Shown here piece after piece: positions 1 to 6,195 of a DNA stretch of 13,284 nt; position 1 is the stretch's first letter; each line of letters starts with the position of its first letter. The notes beneath the pieces are model-generated. The model was not told the DNA's origin, made no database searches, and saw only the letters and a list, made by a program, of their open reading frames with translations. A program made the position numbers and the translations under genes. Location of the stretch: contig CAJMPT010000044.1 in NCBI GenBank assembly GCA_905215465.1, positions 1 to 13,284 of the forward strand, given 5' to 3'. This DNA is from an uncultured bacterium. Lineage in GTDB: Bacteria; Actinomycetota; Coriobacteriia; Coriobacteriales; Atopobiaceae.

Positions 1-170
1 TAGGTGCAGGTGTCAAAGGTCGGGATCTTTGAGGGCACTATCTCGTAGTCGAGGTCGACGGCGTCGGCCTCGGCCATCCGCTTGGCCCAGAACTCGTCGA
101 AGTCCTCCGGGATGGGGTTGACCCCCCTGCAGGACTCCAGCTCGCGCAGGCGACTGGCGGAAATCGGCAC
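1..170 (-). CDS. Acetyl esterase, AXE1 family (acetylxylan esterase / cephalosporin C deacetylase-like), N-terminal fragment
   Basis: Only the first 56 codons are present; the gene runs off the left edge. The reading begins MPISASRLRELESC and contains PEDFDEFWAKRMAEA around residues 21-35. This is the typical opening of the AXE1 family: a short helix, then P-x-DFD-x-FW, before the alpha/beta-hydrolase core. Family members remove acetyl groups from xylo-oligosaccharides or cephalosporin C. The catalytic Ser-His-Asp residues lie outside the window and cannot be checked. I chose the GTG at 168-170 because a GAAAGGGG ribosome binding site (180-187) lies 9 bases upstream. An in-frame ATG at 177-179 abuts that site directly, so it is a poorer start. 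The gene follows the transporter ATPase gene by about 68 bases on the same strand and is probably the last or a late gene of the transporter operon. Confidence 0.72.
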   Translation of the reverse strand, partial: MPISASRLRELESCRGVNPIPEDFDEFWAKRMAEADAVDLDYEIVPSKIPTFDTCT

Positions 171-193
171 GTGTCTCATCCCCTTTCATAGGT

Positions 194-224
194 GCGGGCG
201 CGCCCGGGAGCCGGACGCGCCCGC
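194..224 (-). other. GC-rich intergenic hairpin between ATPase gene and esterase gene
   Basis: GCGGGCGCG at 194-202 is perfectly complementary to CGCGCCCGC at 216-224, giving a 9-bp stem with a 13-base loop. On the minus strand no T-run follows, so it does not look like a full intrinsic terminator. It may stabilise the upstream mRNA or partly attenuate transcription into the esterase gene. The role is inference; the inverted repeat is read directly. Confidence 0.45.
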
Positions 225-238
225 GAGAAGGTGCGTTG

Positions 239-1066
239 CTACTGGCCGAGGTTGGGATGCAGCAGGGACGGAGCCGCGGCAAGGAGCGTCTTGGTGTAGG
301 CGTCCTGCGGGTTCTCGAAGACCTGCTTGGCGGGGCCCTCCTCCATGATCTGGCCGTGGTTCATGACCACGATGCGGTCGGAGATGTAGCGCTCCGTCTG
401 GATGTCGTGGCTGATAAACACCATGGCCAGGCCGAGCTCCTTCTTGAGGTCCGTCAGCAGGTTGAGGATCTGCGCGCGGACGGAGACGTCAAGGGCGCTG
501 GTGGGCTCGTCGGCGATGATGACGTCGGGCTGCAGAGAAAGGGCACGGGCGATGGCCACGCGCTGACGCTGTCCGCCGGAGAGCTGACCGGGAAGGGCGT
601 ACATGGCCGAAGTCGGCAGGCCGACGAGGCCAAAGAGTTCGCGGATGCGGTCCTCGCGCTCGTCATCGGAGCCCACGGAGTGGACGATCAACGGATCGAG
701 CAGCTGGTCGTGGACGGCCATGCGCGGGTTCAGCGCGGTGGCGGGGTTCTGGAAGACCACGGAGACCACGCGGCCGATCTTCTTGCGGAGCTCGGCGGTG
801 CGCTTGGTGACGTCCTCGCCCTTGAAGTAGACGTGGCCGTTCGTCGGGGACTGCAGGCCGCACATGACGTTGGCCGTGGTGGACTTGCCGCAGCCGGACT
901 CGCCGACCAGGCCGATGGTCTCGCCGGGCATGAGCTTCAGGGTGAGGCCGTTCACGGCGTGGACGAGGTTGGGGTGCAGGATGGAGCCGGTGCGGGTCTT
1001 GAAGGTGACCGAGATGTTGTCCAGGAAGATGATGGGCTCCTGGGCGTTGCTCTTCTCGTTGGCCAT
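239..1066 (-). CDS. Oligopeptide/dipeptide-type ABC transporter ATP-binding protein (DppF/OppF-like)
   Basis: A 275-residue nucleotide-binding subunit that would power import by ATP hydrolysis on the cytoplasmic face. Visible motifs are Walker A GESGCGKST (55-63), Q-loop Gln106 in VVFQNPATALNP, signature LSGGQRQRV (162-170), Walker B VIIADE (182-187), D-loop SALD and switch His220 in FISHD. The VFQNP-x-x-x-LNP and DEPTSALDVSVRAQI wording is typical of the Opp/Dpp branch. The C-terminus ends about 20 residues after the last conserved strand, so the extra oligo_HPY tail found on many relatives is missing. The start ATG follows the stop of the upstream gene with no gap (TAGATG), and GGAGGTGAGG lies just upstream, so the two genes are probably translationally coupled. 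It should pair with the ATPase half of the fusion protein as a heterodimer. Confidence 0.92.
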   Translation of the reverse strand: MANEKSNAQEPIIFLDNISVTFKTRTGSILHPNLVHAVNGLTLKLMPGETIGLVGESGCGKSTTANVMCGLQSPTNGHVYFKGEDVTKRTAELRKKIGRVVSVVFQNPATALNPRMAVHDQLLDPLIVHSVGSDDEREDRIRELFGLVGLPTSAMYALPGQLSGGQRQRVAIARALSLQPDVIIADEPTSALDVSVRAQILNLLTDLKKELGLAMVFISHDIQTERYISDRIVVMNHGQIMEEGPAKQVFENPQDAYTKTLLAAAPSLLHPNLGQ

Positions 1067-3091
1067 CTACCTCACCTCCAGTCGAGAAACGAGGCCGTTC
1101 TTGGCGAGCTCCTCGTCGGGGATCTCCGCGACGAAGTGGTGGTCTGCGCCGGGGACCGGCTTGAGGATGGGACGGACGTCCAGACCCACCGTGGGGTGGC
1201 TGGAGCGCGGCGCGAAGCGGTCTCCCTTGGGGAAGTCCGCCGGGCTCGGCACGGAGCCGGGGACCTGGTGCAGGCGGCTGCCGTCGTGGGCCTCGATGGA
1301 GAGCACGGAGCCGAGCAGGCCCTGGGTGTACTCGTGGATCGGGTTGGTGAGCAGCTCCTTGGTGGGGGCGGACTCGACGACCTGGCCGGCGTACATGACG
1401 GTGATCTCGGAGGCGACCTCGGCAACGAGAGCCAAGTCGTGGGACACGAAGATCATGGCGAAGCCGAGCTTCTTCTGAAGGTCGTTCAGGAGCTTGATAA
1501 CCTGCTTCTGGACGGTAACGTCAAGGGCGGTGGTGGGCTCGTCGCAGATGACCAGGGACGGGTCGCGCGTCAGGGCCATGGCGATGATGACGCGCTGGCA
1601 CTGGCCGCCGGACAGCTCGTGCGGGTAGCTCTCGAGCGTGCGCTTCGGATCCAGGCCAACGAGCTCCAGGAGCTCCTCGGCGGAACGGGTGCCGCCGCGG
1701 CTCGTCAGCTGCTTCATCTGGGAGGAGATGAGCATGGACGGGTTGAGGGCGGACAGCGAGTCCTGATAGACCATGGCAATCTCGGTGCCCAGGAGCTTGC
1801 GGTGCTCCTCGGGGCTGAGCTTGAGCAGGTCCTGGCCCTTGTAGATAACCTCGCCCTGGATGCGGGCGGTGTCGGGCAGCAGGTTCATGATCGTCTTGGT
1901 GGTGATGGACTTGCCACAGCCGGACTCGCCGACAAGGGCCATGCACTGGCCGGGGCGCACGTCAAACGAGACGTTGTCCACGACGTTGACGTCACCGTGG
2001 CGCGGGAAGCCAATGGAGAGGTTCTTGACCTGCAGCAGCGGCTCCACGGCGTAGTCGGGCACGCGGCGGTCGGTACGAGCGAGTTCGACGTCGCGCAGGG
2101 CGGACAGGCGGGCGGCCAGGCTCTCGGCCTGCTCCTTGTAGGCGCGAACGGGGTCGGCGACCAGAAGGTCGGCCTCGCGGCGGCTCTCGGAGTTCTCGGT
2201 GTCAACGGGTGCGGAGGGGGCAGCGGCCATGGCGTCGGTGATGCCCTCGGACAGGATGTTCAGGGCCAGGCAGGTCAGCATGATGGCGATGCCCGGGTAG
2301 AGTGCCTGCCACCAGCGGCCGGACAGGACGCCGGCACGGGCGTCGGCGAGGATGTTGCCCCAGGTGGGCGTGGGCTCGGCGATGCCGGCGGACAGGAAGG
2401 TCAGGGACGCCTCGAAGATAATGGCATCGGCCACGAGCGTCACGGTGAAGACCATGATGGGCGCCGCGCAGTTGCGCAGCACGTGCTTCATGAGGATCCA
2501 CGGGGCGCGGGCGCCGGAGACGATGACCGCGCGCACGTAGTCCTCGCCGTACTCGCTCACGATGTTGGCTCGCACGATGCGGGCGATCTGCGGCGTGTAC
2601 ATGAAGCCGATGGAGAAGATGATGGCCGGGACGGAGTTTCCGAGGATGGTCACCAGCACGGCCGCCAGGGCAATGCCCGGGACGGACATGATGATGTCGA
2701 GGATGCGCATGATGACCTCGGAGACCGCCTTGCGGGTGACCGCAGCCAGGGCGCCGACGATGGAGCCCAGCACGAGGGCAAACAGCACGGAGCCAAAGCC
2801 GATGATCAGCGAGATGCGACCGCCGTAGAGGATGCGGCTCAGGATGTCGCGGCCCTTGTCGTCGGTGCCAAAGATGTGGACGGCGTCAGGGGCCTGGCGG
2901 GCCATGCCGATGGCATAGGGGTCGTATGGCGCGATGATGGGCGCCAGGATGGAGATGAGGACGACGGCCACGAGGATGCCTAGCGCGATCTTGGAGCTGG
3001 TCTTCATGTTCTTGAGGCCGGTGAACTTGAGGCCCTTGGTCTTGGCCATGCCCTCGAGCTTCTCAGCTCCCTCTTTTCTCTGGGTAAGCAT
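1067..3091 (-). CDS. Fused ABC permease and ATP-binding protein (DppC-DppD type)
   Basis: One 674-residue chain carries two subunits that are usually separate. Residues about 30-290 form a DppC-type permease: a first membrane helix (33-54), then the IFGTDDKGRDILSRILYGGR stretch typical of DppC N-termini, five further hydrophobic segments, and an EAA-type coupling loop around 178-210 (EYGEDYVRAVIVSGAR). Residues 291-348 are a charged linker. Residues 350-674 are a DppD-type ATPase with Walker A GESGCGKS (388-395), signature LSGGQCQRV (493-501), Walker B LVICDE (513-518) and switch His551. The tail at about 608-630 resembles the oligo_HPY extension (VPGSVPSP), but the cysteines common there are replaced (PKGDRFAPRSS). 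The frame is open throughout, so this is a true fusion and not a missed stop. It starts 2 bases after dppB, with AGGAG inside the end of that gene. Confidence 0.9.
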   Translation of the reverse strand: MLTQRKEGAEKLEGMAKTKGLKFTGLKNMKTSSKIALGILVAVVLISILAPIIAPYDPYAIGMARQAPDAVHIFGTDDKGRDILSRILYGGRISLIIGFGSVLFALVLGSIVGALAAVTRKAVSEVIMRILDIIMSVPGIALAAVLVTILGNSVPAIIFSIGFMYTPQIARIVRANIVSEYGEDYVRAVIVSGARAPWILMKHVLRNCAAPIMVFTVTLVADAIIFEASLTFLSAGIAEPTPTWGNILADARAGVLSGRWWQALYPGIAIMLTCLALNILSEGITDAMAAAPSAPVDTENSESRREADLLVADPVRAYKEQAESLAARLSALRDVELARTDRRVPDYAVEPLLQVKNLSIGFPRHGDVNVVDNVSFDVRPGQCMALVGESGCGKSITTKTIMNLLPDTARIQGEVIYKGQDLLKLSPEEHRKLLGTEIAMVYQDSLSALNPSMLISSQMKQLTSRGGTRSAEELLELVGLDPKRTLESYPHELSGGQCQRVIIAMALTRDPSLVICDEPTTALDVTVQKQVIKLLNDLQKKLGFAMIFVSHDLALVAEVASEITVMYAGQVVESAPTKELLTNPIHEYTQGLLGSVLSIEAHDGSRLHQVPGSVPSPADFPKGDRFAPRSSHPTVGLDVRPILKPVPGADHHFVAEIPDEELAKNGLVSRLEVR

Positions 3092-3093
3092 GG

Positions 3094-4050
3094 CTACACG
3101 CTCCTGATCCTGGGGTTGATAAGCAGATACAGCATGTCAACCACGATGTTGATGATGATGAAGGAGAGGGCCACGACGATGACCACGCCCATGACGAGCA
3201 TGGGCTCGTTGCCAGAGACGCCGTCGAGGATGGCCATGCCCATGCCAGGCAGGTTGAAGATGACCTCGATGACGACGGCGCCGCCCATGAGGTAGCCGAT
3301 CTTCATGCCAAGGGTGGTGACGGGGGTGATGAGGGCGTTGCGCAGGACGTTGCGGGCGATGATGACCTTCTGCGGGAGGCCGGAGCCCTTGGCGGTCTGC
3401 ACGTAGTCCTTGTCGAGCTCCTCGACCATGGCGGTGCGGACGATGCGGGTCATCTGACCGGTGAGAGGCACGGCGAGGGCGACAGCCGGCATGATCATGC
3501 GGCCCATGTAGCCGCCGAAGTTGGTGGCGGGGTCAGGCAGGGCGCCGGACGCGGGCAGCAGGTGCAGGTAGGACGAGAAGATCAGGATGAGCAGGACGGC
3601 CAGCCAGAACGAGGGCGTGGCCAGACCCGCGATGGAGACAATTCTGATCACCTGATCCGGCCAGCGGTCGCGGTAGAGGGCCGCGATGATGCCCAGCAGG
3701 AACGAGACCACGGCGCCCAGCAGCAGGCCGAAGAAGGTGAGCTGCATGGTGACGGGCAGGGCGGTGGCCACGCGGTCGGCCACGGAGCTGCGGCGGGCGC
3801 TGTAGGTGCCCAGGTCTCCGTGGAGAAGGTCGCCCATGTAGCGGACGTAGCGGACGGGCCAGGGATCGTCCAGGCCGTACTCCTCGTGGTACTGCTGGAT
3901 CTGCTCCGGAGTCGCACTCTCGCCAAGGGCCTTGTACGCAGGGTCGATGGGCGAGAAGGACATGAGGAAGAAGATCAGGAACGTCACACCGAGCGCCATG
4001 ATGGGCAGGGCGATGAGACGCCGACCGACGAGTCGCAGAAGGTTGTTCAT
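3094..4050 (-). CDS. ABC transporter permease, DppB/OppB type
   Basis: A 318-residue inner-membrane permease of the binding-protein-dependent transport family. It opens with MNNLLRLVGRRLIALPIMAL, the classic DppB start (basic residues, then the first membrane helix). This is followed by the SPIDPAYKALGESATPEQI extracytoplasmic segment and about five more hydrophobic segments. The EAA-type loop that docks on the ATPase is visible at about 210-242 (EELDKDYVQTAKGSG and on to NVLRNALITP). The start ATG at 4048-4050 is preceded by AGGAG with 8 bases spacing. A longer reading upstream (12 more residues) has no site and reads into the intergenic hairpin side, so it was not used. It should form the heterodimeric channel with the DppC half of the next protein. 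Substrate is not readable from the permease. Confidence 0.92.
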   Translation of the reverse strand: MNNLLRLVGRRLIALPIMALGVTFLIFFLMSFSPIDPAYKALGESATPEQIQQYHEEYGLDDPWPVRYVRYMGDLLHGDLGTYSARRSSVADRVATALPVTMQLTFFGLLLGAVVSFLLGIIAALYRDRWPDQVIRIVSIAGLATPSFWLAVLLILIFSSYLHLLPASGALPDPATNFGGYMGRMIMPAVALAVPLTGQMTRIVRTAMVEELDKDYVQTAKGSGLPQKVIIARNVLRNALITPVTTLGMKIGYLMGGAVVIEVIFNLPGMGMAILDGVSGNEPMLVMGVVIVVALSFIIINIVVDMLYLLINPRIRSV

Positions 4051-4084
4051 GCGATTCTCTCCTCTCGTAAGACGGCGAGCGTCC

Positions 4085-4126
4085 AAAAAGGCGGGGACCC
4101 GAAGAGTTCATGTCTCGGGCCCCCGC
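4085..4126 (-). terminator. Intrinsic terminator / attenuator inside the transporter operon
   Basis: On the minus strand a 12-bp stem (4126-4115 with 4102-4091, one G-U pair) with a 12-base loop is followed by CTTTTT (4090-4085). This is a textbook Rho-independent terminator shape. It lies between the binding-protein gene and the permease gene, both on the same strand. The likely effect is that most transcripts end here, giving excess binding protein, while some read through into the permease/ATPase genes. The effect on expression is inference; the structure is seen directly. Confidence 0.8.
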
Positions 4127-4143
4127 GATCAGGCGCTCATATC

Positions 4144-4162
4144 GACGGGACTTTGCCCCGCC
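4144..4162 (-). other. Small hairpin just after the binding-protein gene
   Basis: GGCGGGGC and GTCCCGTC (minus strand, 4162-4155 and 4151-4144) can pair over 8 bp with two G-U pairs around an AAA loop. It lies 12 bases after the stop codon and ahead of the stronger hairpin. It may protect the 3' end of the binding-protein mRNA. There is no T-run directly after it. Confidence 0.35.
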
Positions 4163-4173
4163 GGCTAAAGAAG

Positions 4174-5790
4174 CTAGGCAGTGACGGTGCTGATGCCGGT
4201 CAGCTGGACACCAGTGGTGCCAATGCCCTTGAACTCGGAGCTGACGGACTCGCCCTTGGGGCTGGCGGCGGAGCGCCAGGAGCCGGTCGGGGTGACGACC
4301 TGGAGGACCGGGTAGAGGACGACCTGCTCGGACAGGATGTCGAAGCACTGGTTCCAGCAGTCCTGCTGATCGGAGCCGGAGGTGGCCAGGGCATCGGACA
4401 TGAGGCCGTTGAGCTTCTTCCACTCGTCGGAGGTGTTCCAGGCGCAGCGGGTCTTCATCCAGACGTTGTCACCGAACCACCAGTTGAGGAGCAGGTCGGT
4501 GTCGCCGCCAAAGCAGGACGGATCGCCAGGAGCAATGAGGATGTCCCAGGAGTCGTCGGCCTGGTCGATGGCGGCGTAGGTGGCCGGGGACTGGTCGGAG
4601 GTCAGGGTCACGTTGAAGCCGAGGGCCTTGAGGTCCTCCTGGGCCTGGGTGCCCATGGCAACGACCTGAGCGTTGTCGGTGGTGCGCAGGACGAGGTCGC
4701 CCGGGGTGACGCCGGCCTCGGAGAGCAGGCTCTTGGCCTTGTCGGCGTCATAGGTGTAGGTGTTGGCGGCCTTGTGGTAGTTGGTGAAGGACTCGGGCAG
4801 GTAGCAGGTCGGGATGGCGGCCAGGCCGGAGAAGGCGTTCTGGATCATCTGCTCGGTGTTGAGGGCGTACATGATGGCCTGACGGACCTTGGCGTCGCTC
4901 CACGGAGCCTTCTTGACGTTGAACATGATGAAGCGGGTGCCAAAGCCGTTGACCTGGTCGACGTCACAGCCGGCAGCCTTGAGCTGGTCGATGGACTCGG
5001 GCGGCACGGACTCGGTGACGAGCGTGGTGCCCTCCTGCTGGGCGGTGACGCGGGCGGTGGTGTCGGTGAGGGACTCGATGCGCATCTCGTTGTCCTTGGC
5101 CGGGAACTCACCGTTGTAGTTGGGGTTGGGGGCCAGGGCGGCGTAGGTGTCAGAGACCTCGGTGTACATCCAGGGGCCGGAGCCAACGGGCTTGGCCTTG
5201 GCGTCGTCAGCGGAGAGAGAGGACGGCATGACCTTGATGATGGCCAGGCGCTCCTTCAGCAGCGAGAAGTTGGGGATGCTCACCTTGACGGTGACGGTCT
5301 TGTCGTCCTTCTTCTCGATGCCATCGAACATGGTGAGGAAGGAGACGTACAGGCCGCCGTCGGCGGTGGCGCGCTCGAAGGAGCTGACGACGTCGTCAGC
5401 GGTGACATCGGTGCCATCGGAGAACTTGGCGCCGTCACGCAGGGTGACCTCGTAGGTGTTTGCGTCGACCTCGACGGGATCGCCGGCGGCCAGGCCGGAG
5501 ATGACGCTGTAGTCGGTGAAGTCGATGTTGTACAGGCCCTCCATGACGTTCATGTTGGCGCTCAGGCAGAACGCGGAGGAGCAGTTGGCAGGGTCGTAGG
5601 AAGACGGGGCGTAGGCGGAGCCGACGGTCAGGGTGCCGCCACCCTCCTTGCCGCCCGTGGCGGTGCCGGCGTCGGTCTTGGTATCGGAGCCGCCGTTGCC
5701 GCCGCAAGCCGCGAGGCCCAGAGCCGCGGCGGCCGCAGAGCCACCGAGGAACGCGCGACGGGAAACGGCGTGGTTCGCATAGTTCTTCAT
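4174..5790 (-). CDS. Tat-exported substrate-binding lipoprotein of a peptide-type ABC transporter (SBP_bac_5 family)
   Basis: A 538-residue extracellular receptor anchored by lipid. The N-terminus has a twin-arginine motif SRRAFLGG (10-17), an alanine-rich hydrophobic stretch, and lipobox LAAC with Cys29 as the lipidation site, then a Gly/Ser/Thr/Asp linker to about residue 50. The body carries family hallmarks: GGTLTVGSAYAPSSYDPAN (51-69), then LRDGAKFSDGTDVTADDVV (118-136), PVGSGPW (201-207), and KVRQAIMYALN (301-311). Length is normal for DppA/OppA relatives. The family binds peptides, nickel, haem or oligosaccharides; the downstream esterase makes a sugar ligand plausible. The mature protein has eight further cysteines (70, 75, 275, 329, 426, 449, 478, 482), which is many for this family. 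I chose the ATG at 5788-5790 because it starts the signal peptide and has AGAGG 5 bases upstream. An upstream GTG/ATG extension of 22 residues would bury the Tat signal. Confidence 0.93.
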   Translation of the reverse strand: MKNYANHAVSRRAFLGGSAAAAALGLAACGGNGGSDTKTDAGTATGGKEGGGTLTVGSAYAPSSYDPANCSSAFCLSANMNVMEGLYNIDFTDYSVISGLAAGDPVEVDANTYEVTLRDGAKFSDGTDVTADDVVSSFERATADGGLYVSFLTMFDGIEKKDDKTVTVKVSIPNFSLLKERLAIIKVMPSSLSADDAKAKPVGSGPWMYTEVSDTYAALAPNPNYNGEFPAKDNEMRIESLTDTTARVTAQQEGTTLVTESVPPESIDQLKAAGCDVDQVNGFGTRFIMFNVKKAPWSDAKVRQAIMYALNTEQMIQNAFSGLAAIPTCYLPESFTNYHKAANTYTYDADKAKSLLSEAGVTPGDLVLRTTDNAQVVAMGTQAQEDLKALGFNVTLTSDQSPATYAAIDQADDSWDILIAPGDPSCFGGDTDLLLNWWFGDNVWMKTRCAWNTSDEWKKLNGLMSDALATSGSDQQDCWNQCFDILSEQVVLYPVLQVVTPTGSWRSAASPKGESVSSEFKGIGTTGVQLTGISTVTA

Positions 5791-5852
5791 GATTGCCTCT
5801 ATTTCTCCTCCTGCGGGCGCAAGGCCTTTTGCCCTGCGTCCCGTCCTTGATT

Positions 5853-5914
5853 GCAACCTACCCGCCCCATGGTGGAATCGGTTTCACGCGCCGCCGAACG
5901 GCGGGTTAGGTTGC
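5853..5914 (-). repeat. Large inverted repeat in the operon leader
   Basis: GCAACCTACCCGCC (5853-5866) pairs with GGCGGGTTAGGTTGC (5900-5914): 14 bp with one bulged base, enclosing 33 bases. A third copy of the core word GGTAGGTT is at 5922-5929. The structure sits about 63-124 bases upstream of the binding-protein start codon. It could be a protein-binding site with repeated half-sites or an RNA stem in the 5' leader. No T-run follows, so it is not an obvious terminator. Confidence 0.6.
5873..5886. promoter_or_regulatory. LacI-family operator-like / cre-like palindrome
   Basis: TGGAATCGGTTTCA is an imperfect 14-bp palindrome centred on CG. It fits the LacI/CcpA-type pattern TGWAANCGNTNWCA at all defined positions except the third. 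It lies in the loop of the larger inverted repeat, about 83 bases upstream of the binding-protein gene. Sugar-transport operons in actinobacteria are often controlled by LacI-family repressors at such sites. No regulator gene is in the window, so the assignment rests on sequence pattern and position alone. Confidence 0.4.
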
Positions 5915-6051
5915 CCCCAACGGTAGGTTTGGGAGCACGAACTGCTCTGGTTGTTACGTTACTTAAGAACCAGTGAAATAGGGTTTCTCGCCGTTTTCGG
6001 CCGTGTTGAGTTTTGTTCCAGTGGCATTACGTTTTACGTGCGGCGCATTTG

Positions 6052-6140
6052 AACTGGTATCAAACAAATAGTACCTTGCGAGGTATCGTTGGCCGCCCAG
6101 CGAGAAGGGCCTTTGAAACCGTCCTGTAACCAACTGGTAT
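6052..6140. repeat. Direct repeat AACTGGTAT, two copies 80 bases apart
   Basis: AACTGGTAT occurs at 6052-6060 and 6132-6140 in the same orientation. The second copy runs into the palindrome GGTATACC. Related words in the opposite orientation, AACCAGTG (5968-5975) and TTCCAGTGG (6017-6025), lie nearby. This clustering in a short noncoding stretch is compatible with a multi-site regulator, but 9-base repeats can also arise by chance. Confidence 0.35.
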
Positions 6141-6159
6141 ACCGCCTGCGGCGCGGCAA

Positions 6160-6182
6160 CGGCCGGCGAGCGGCGCCGGCCG
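6160..6182 (-). other. GC-rich hairpin after uvrC
   Basis: CGGCCGGCG (6160-6168) and CGCCGGCCG (6174-6182) form a perfect 9-bp stem with a 5-base loop, starting 13 bases after the uvrC stop codon. There is no run of T after it on the minus strand. It may act as a weak or factor-aided terminator for the uvrC transcript or protect its 3' end. Confidence 0.45.
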
Positions 6183-6195
6183 CCAGGGGCGGGCC

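Larger units (their letters stand above)
5791..6195 (-). promoter_or_regulatory. 405-base noncoding upstream region of the transporter operon
   Basis: No convincing gene on either strand: frames are short and lack ribosome binding sites. The middle part (about 5941-6140) is visibly richer in A and T than the surrounding coding DNA. It holds, on the minus strand reading toward the binding-protein gene, a hairpin after uvrC, two copies of ACTGGTAT, several short inverted repeats (GTACCT/AGGTAT at 6071-6086, CTGGTT/AACCAG at 5947-5973, GCCG-TTTT-CGGC at 5990-6001) and the larger inverted repeat at 5853-5914. I could not settle on a -35/-10 pair; TACTAT and TAATGC hexamers exist but lack good -35 partners. 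The promoter for the operon must lie here or read through from uvrC. Confidence 0.65.

Noticed and set aside
13..282. Minus-strand open frame of 89 codons overlapping the esterase start
   Set aside because: It is in a different frame from the AXE1-like reading, crosses the intergenic hairpin and the end of the ATPase gene, and looks like no known protein.
236..2983. Plus-strand open frame of 915 codons opposite the transporter genes
   Set aside because: It is antisense to three clearly recognised genes, is rich in Asp, Gly, Val, Leu, His and Gln as expected from the complement of GC-biased codons, has no domain wording and no ribosome binding site.
3562..5850. Plus-strand open frame of 762 codons opposite the permease and binding-protein genes
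   Set aside because: It is a compositional shadow: it spans two real genes and their intergenic terminator, and contains only Val/Gly/Asp-rich low-complexity protein.
5853..5914. Riboswitch or T-box in the transporter leader
   Set aside because: The inverted repeat does not show conserved motifs of any riboswitch class I can recognise, and a single stem is not enough to claim one.
5941..6140. Insertion-sequence remnant in the AT-richer gap
   Set aside because: There is no transposase fragment, no matching terminal inverted repeats at the edges and no target-site duplication that I could find.
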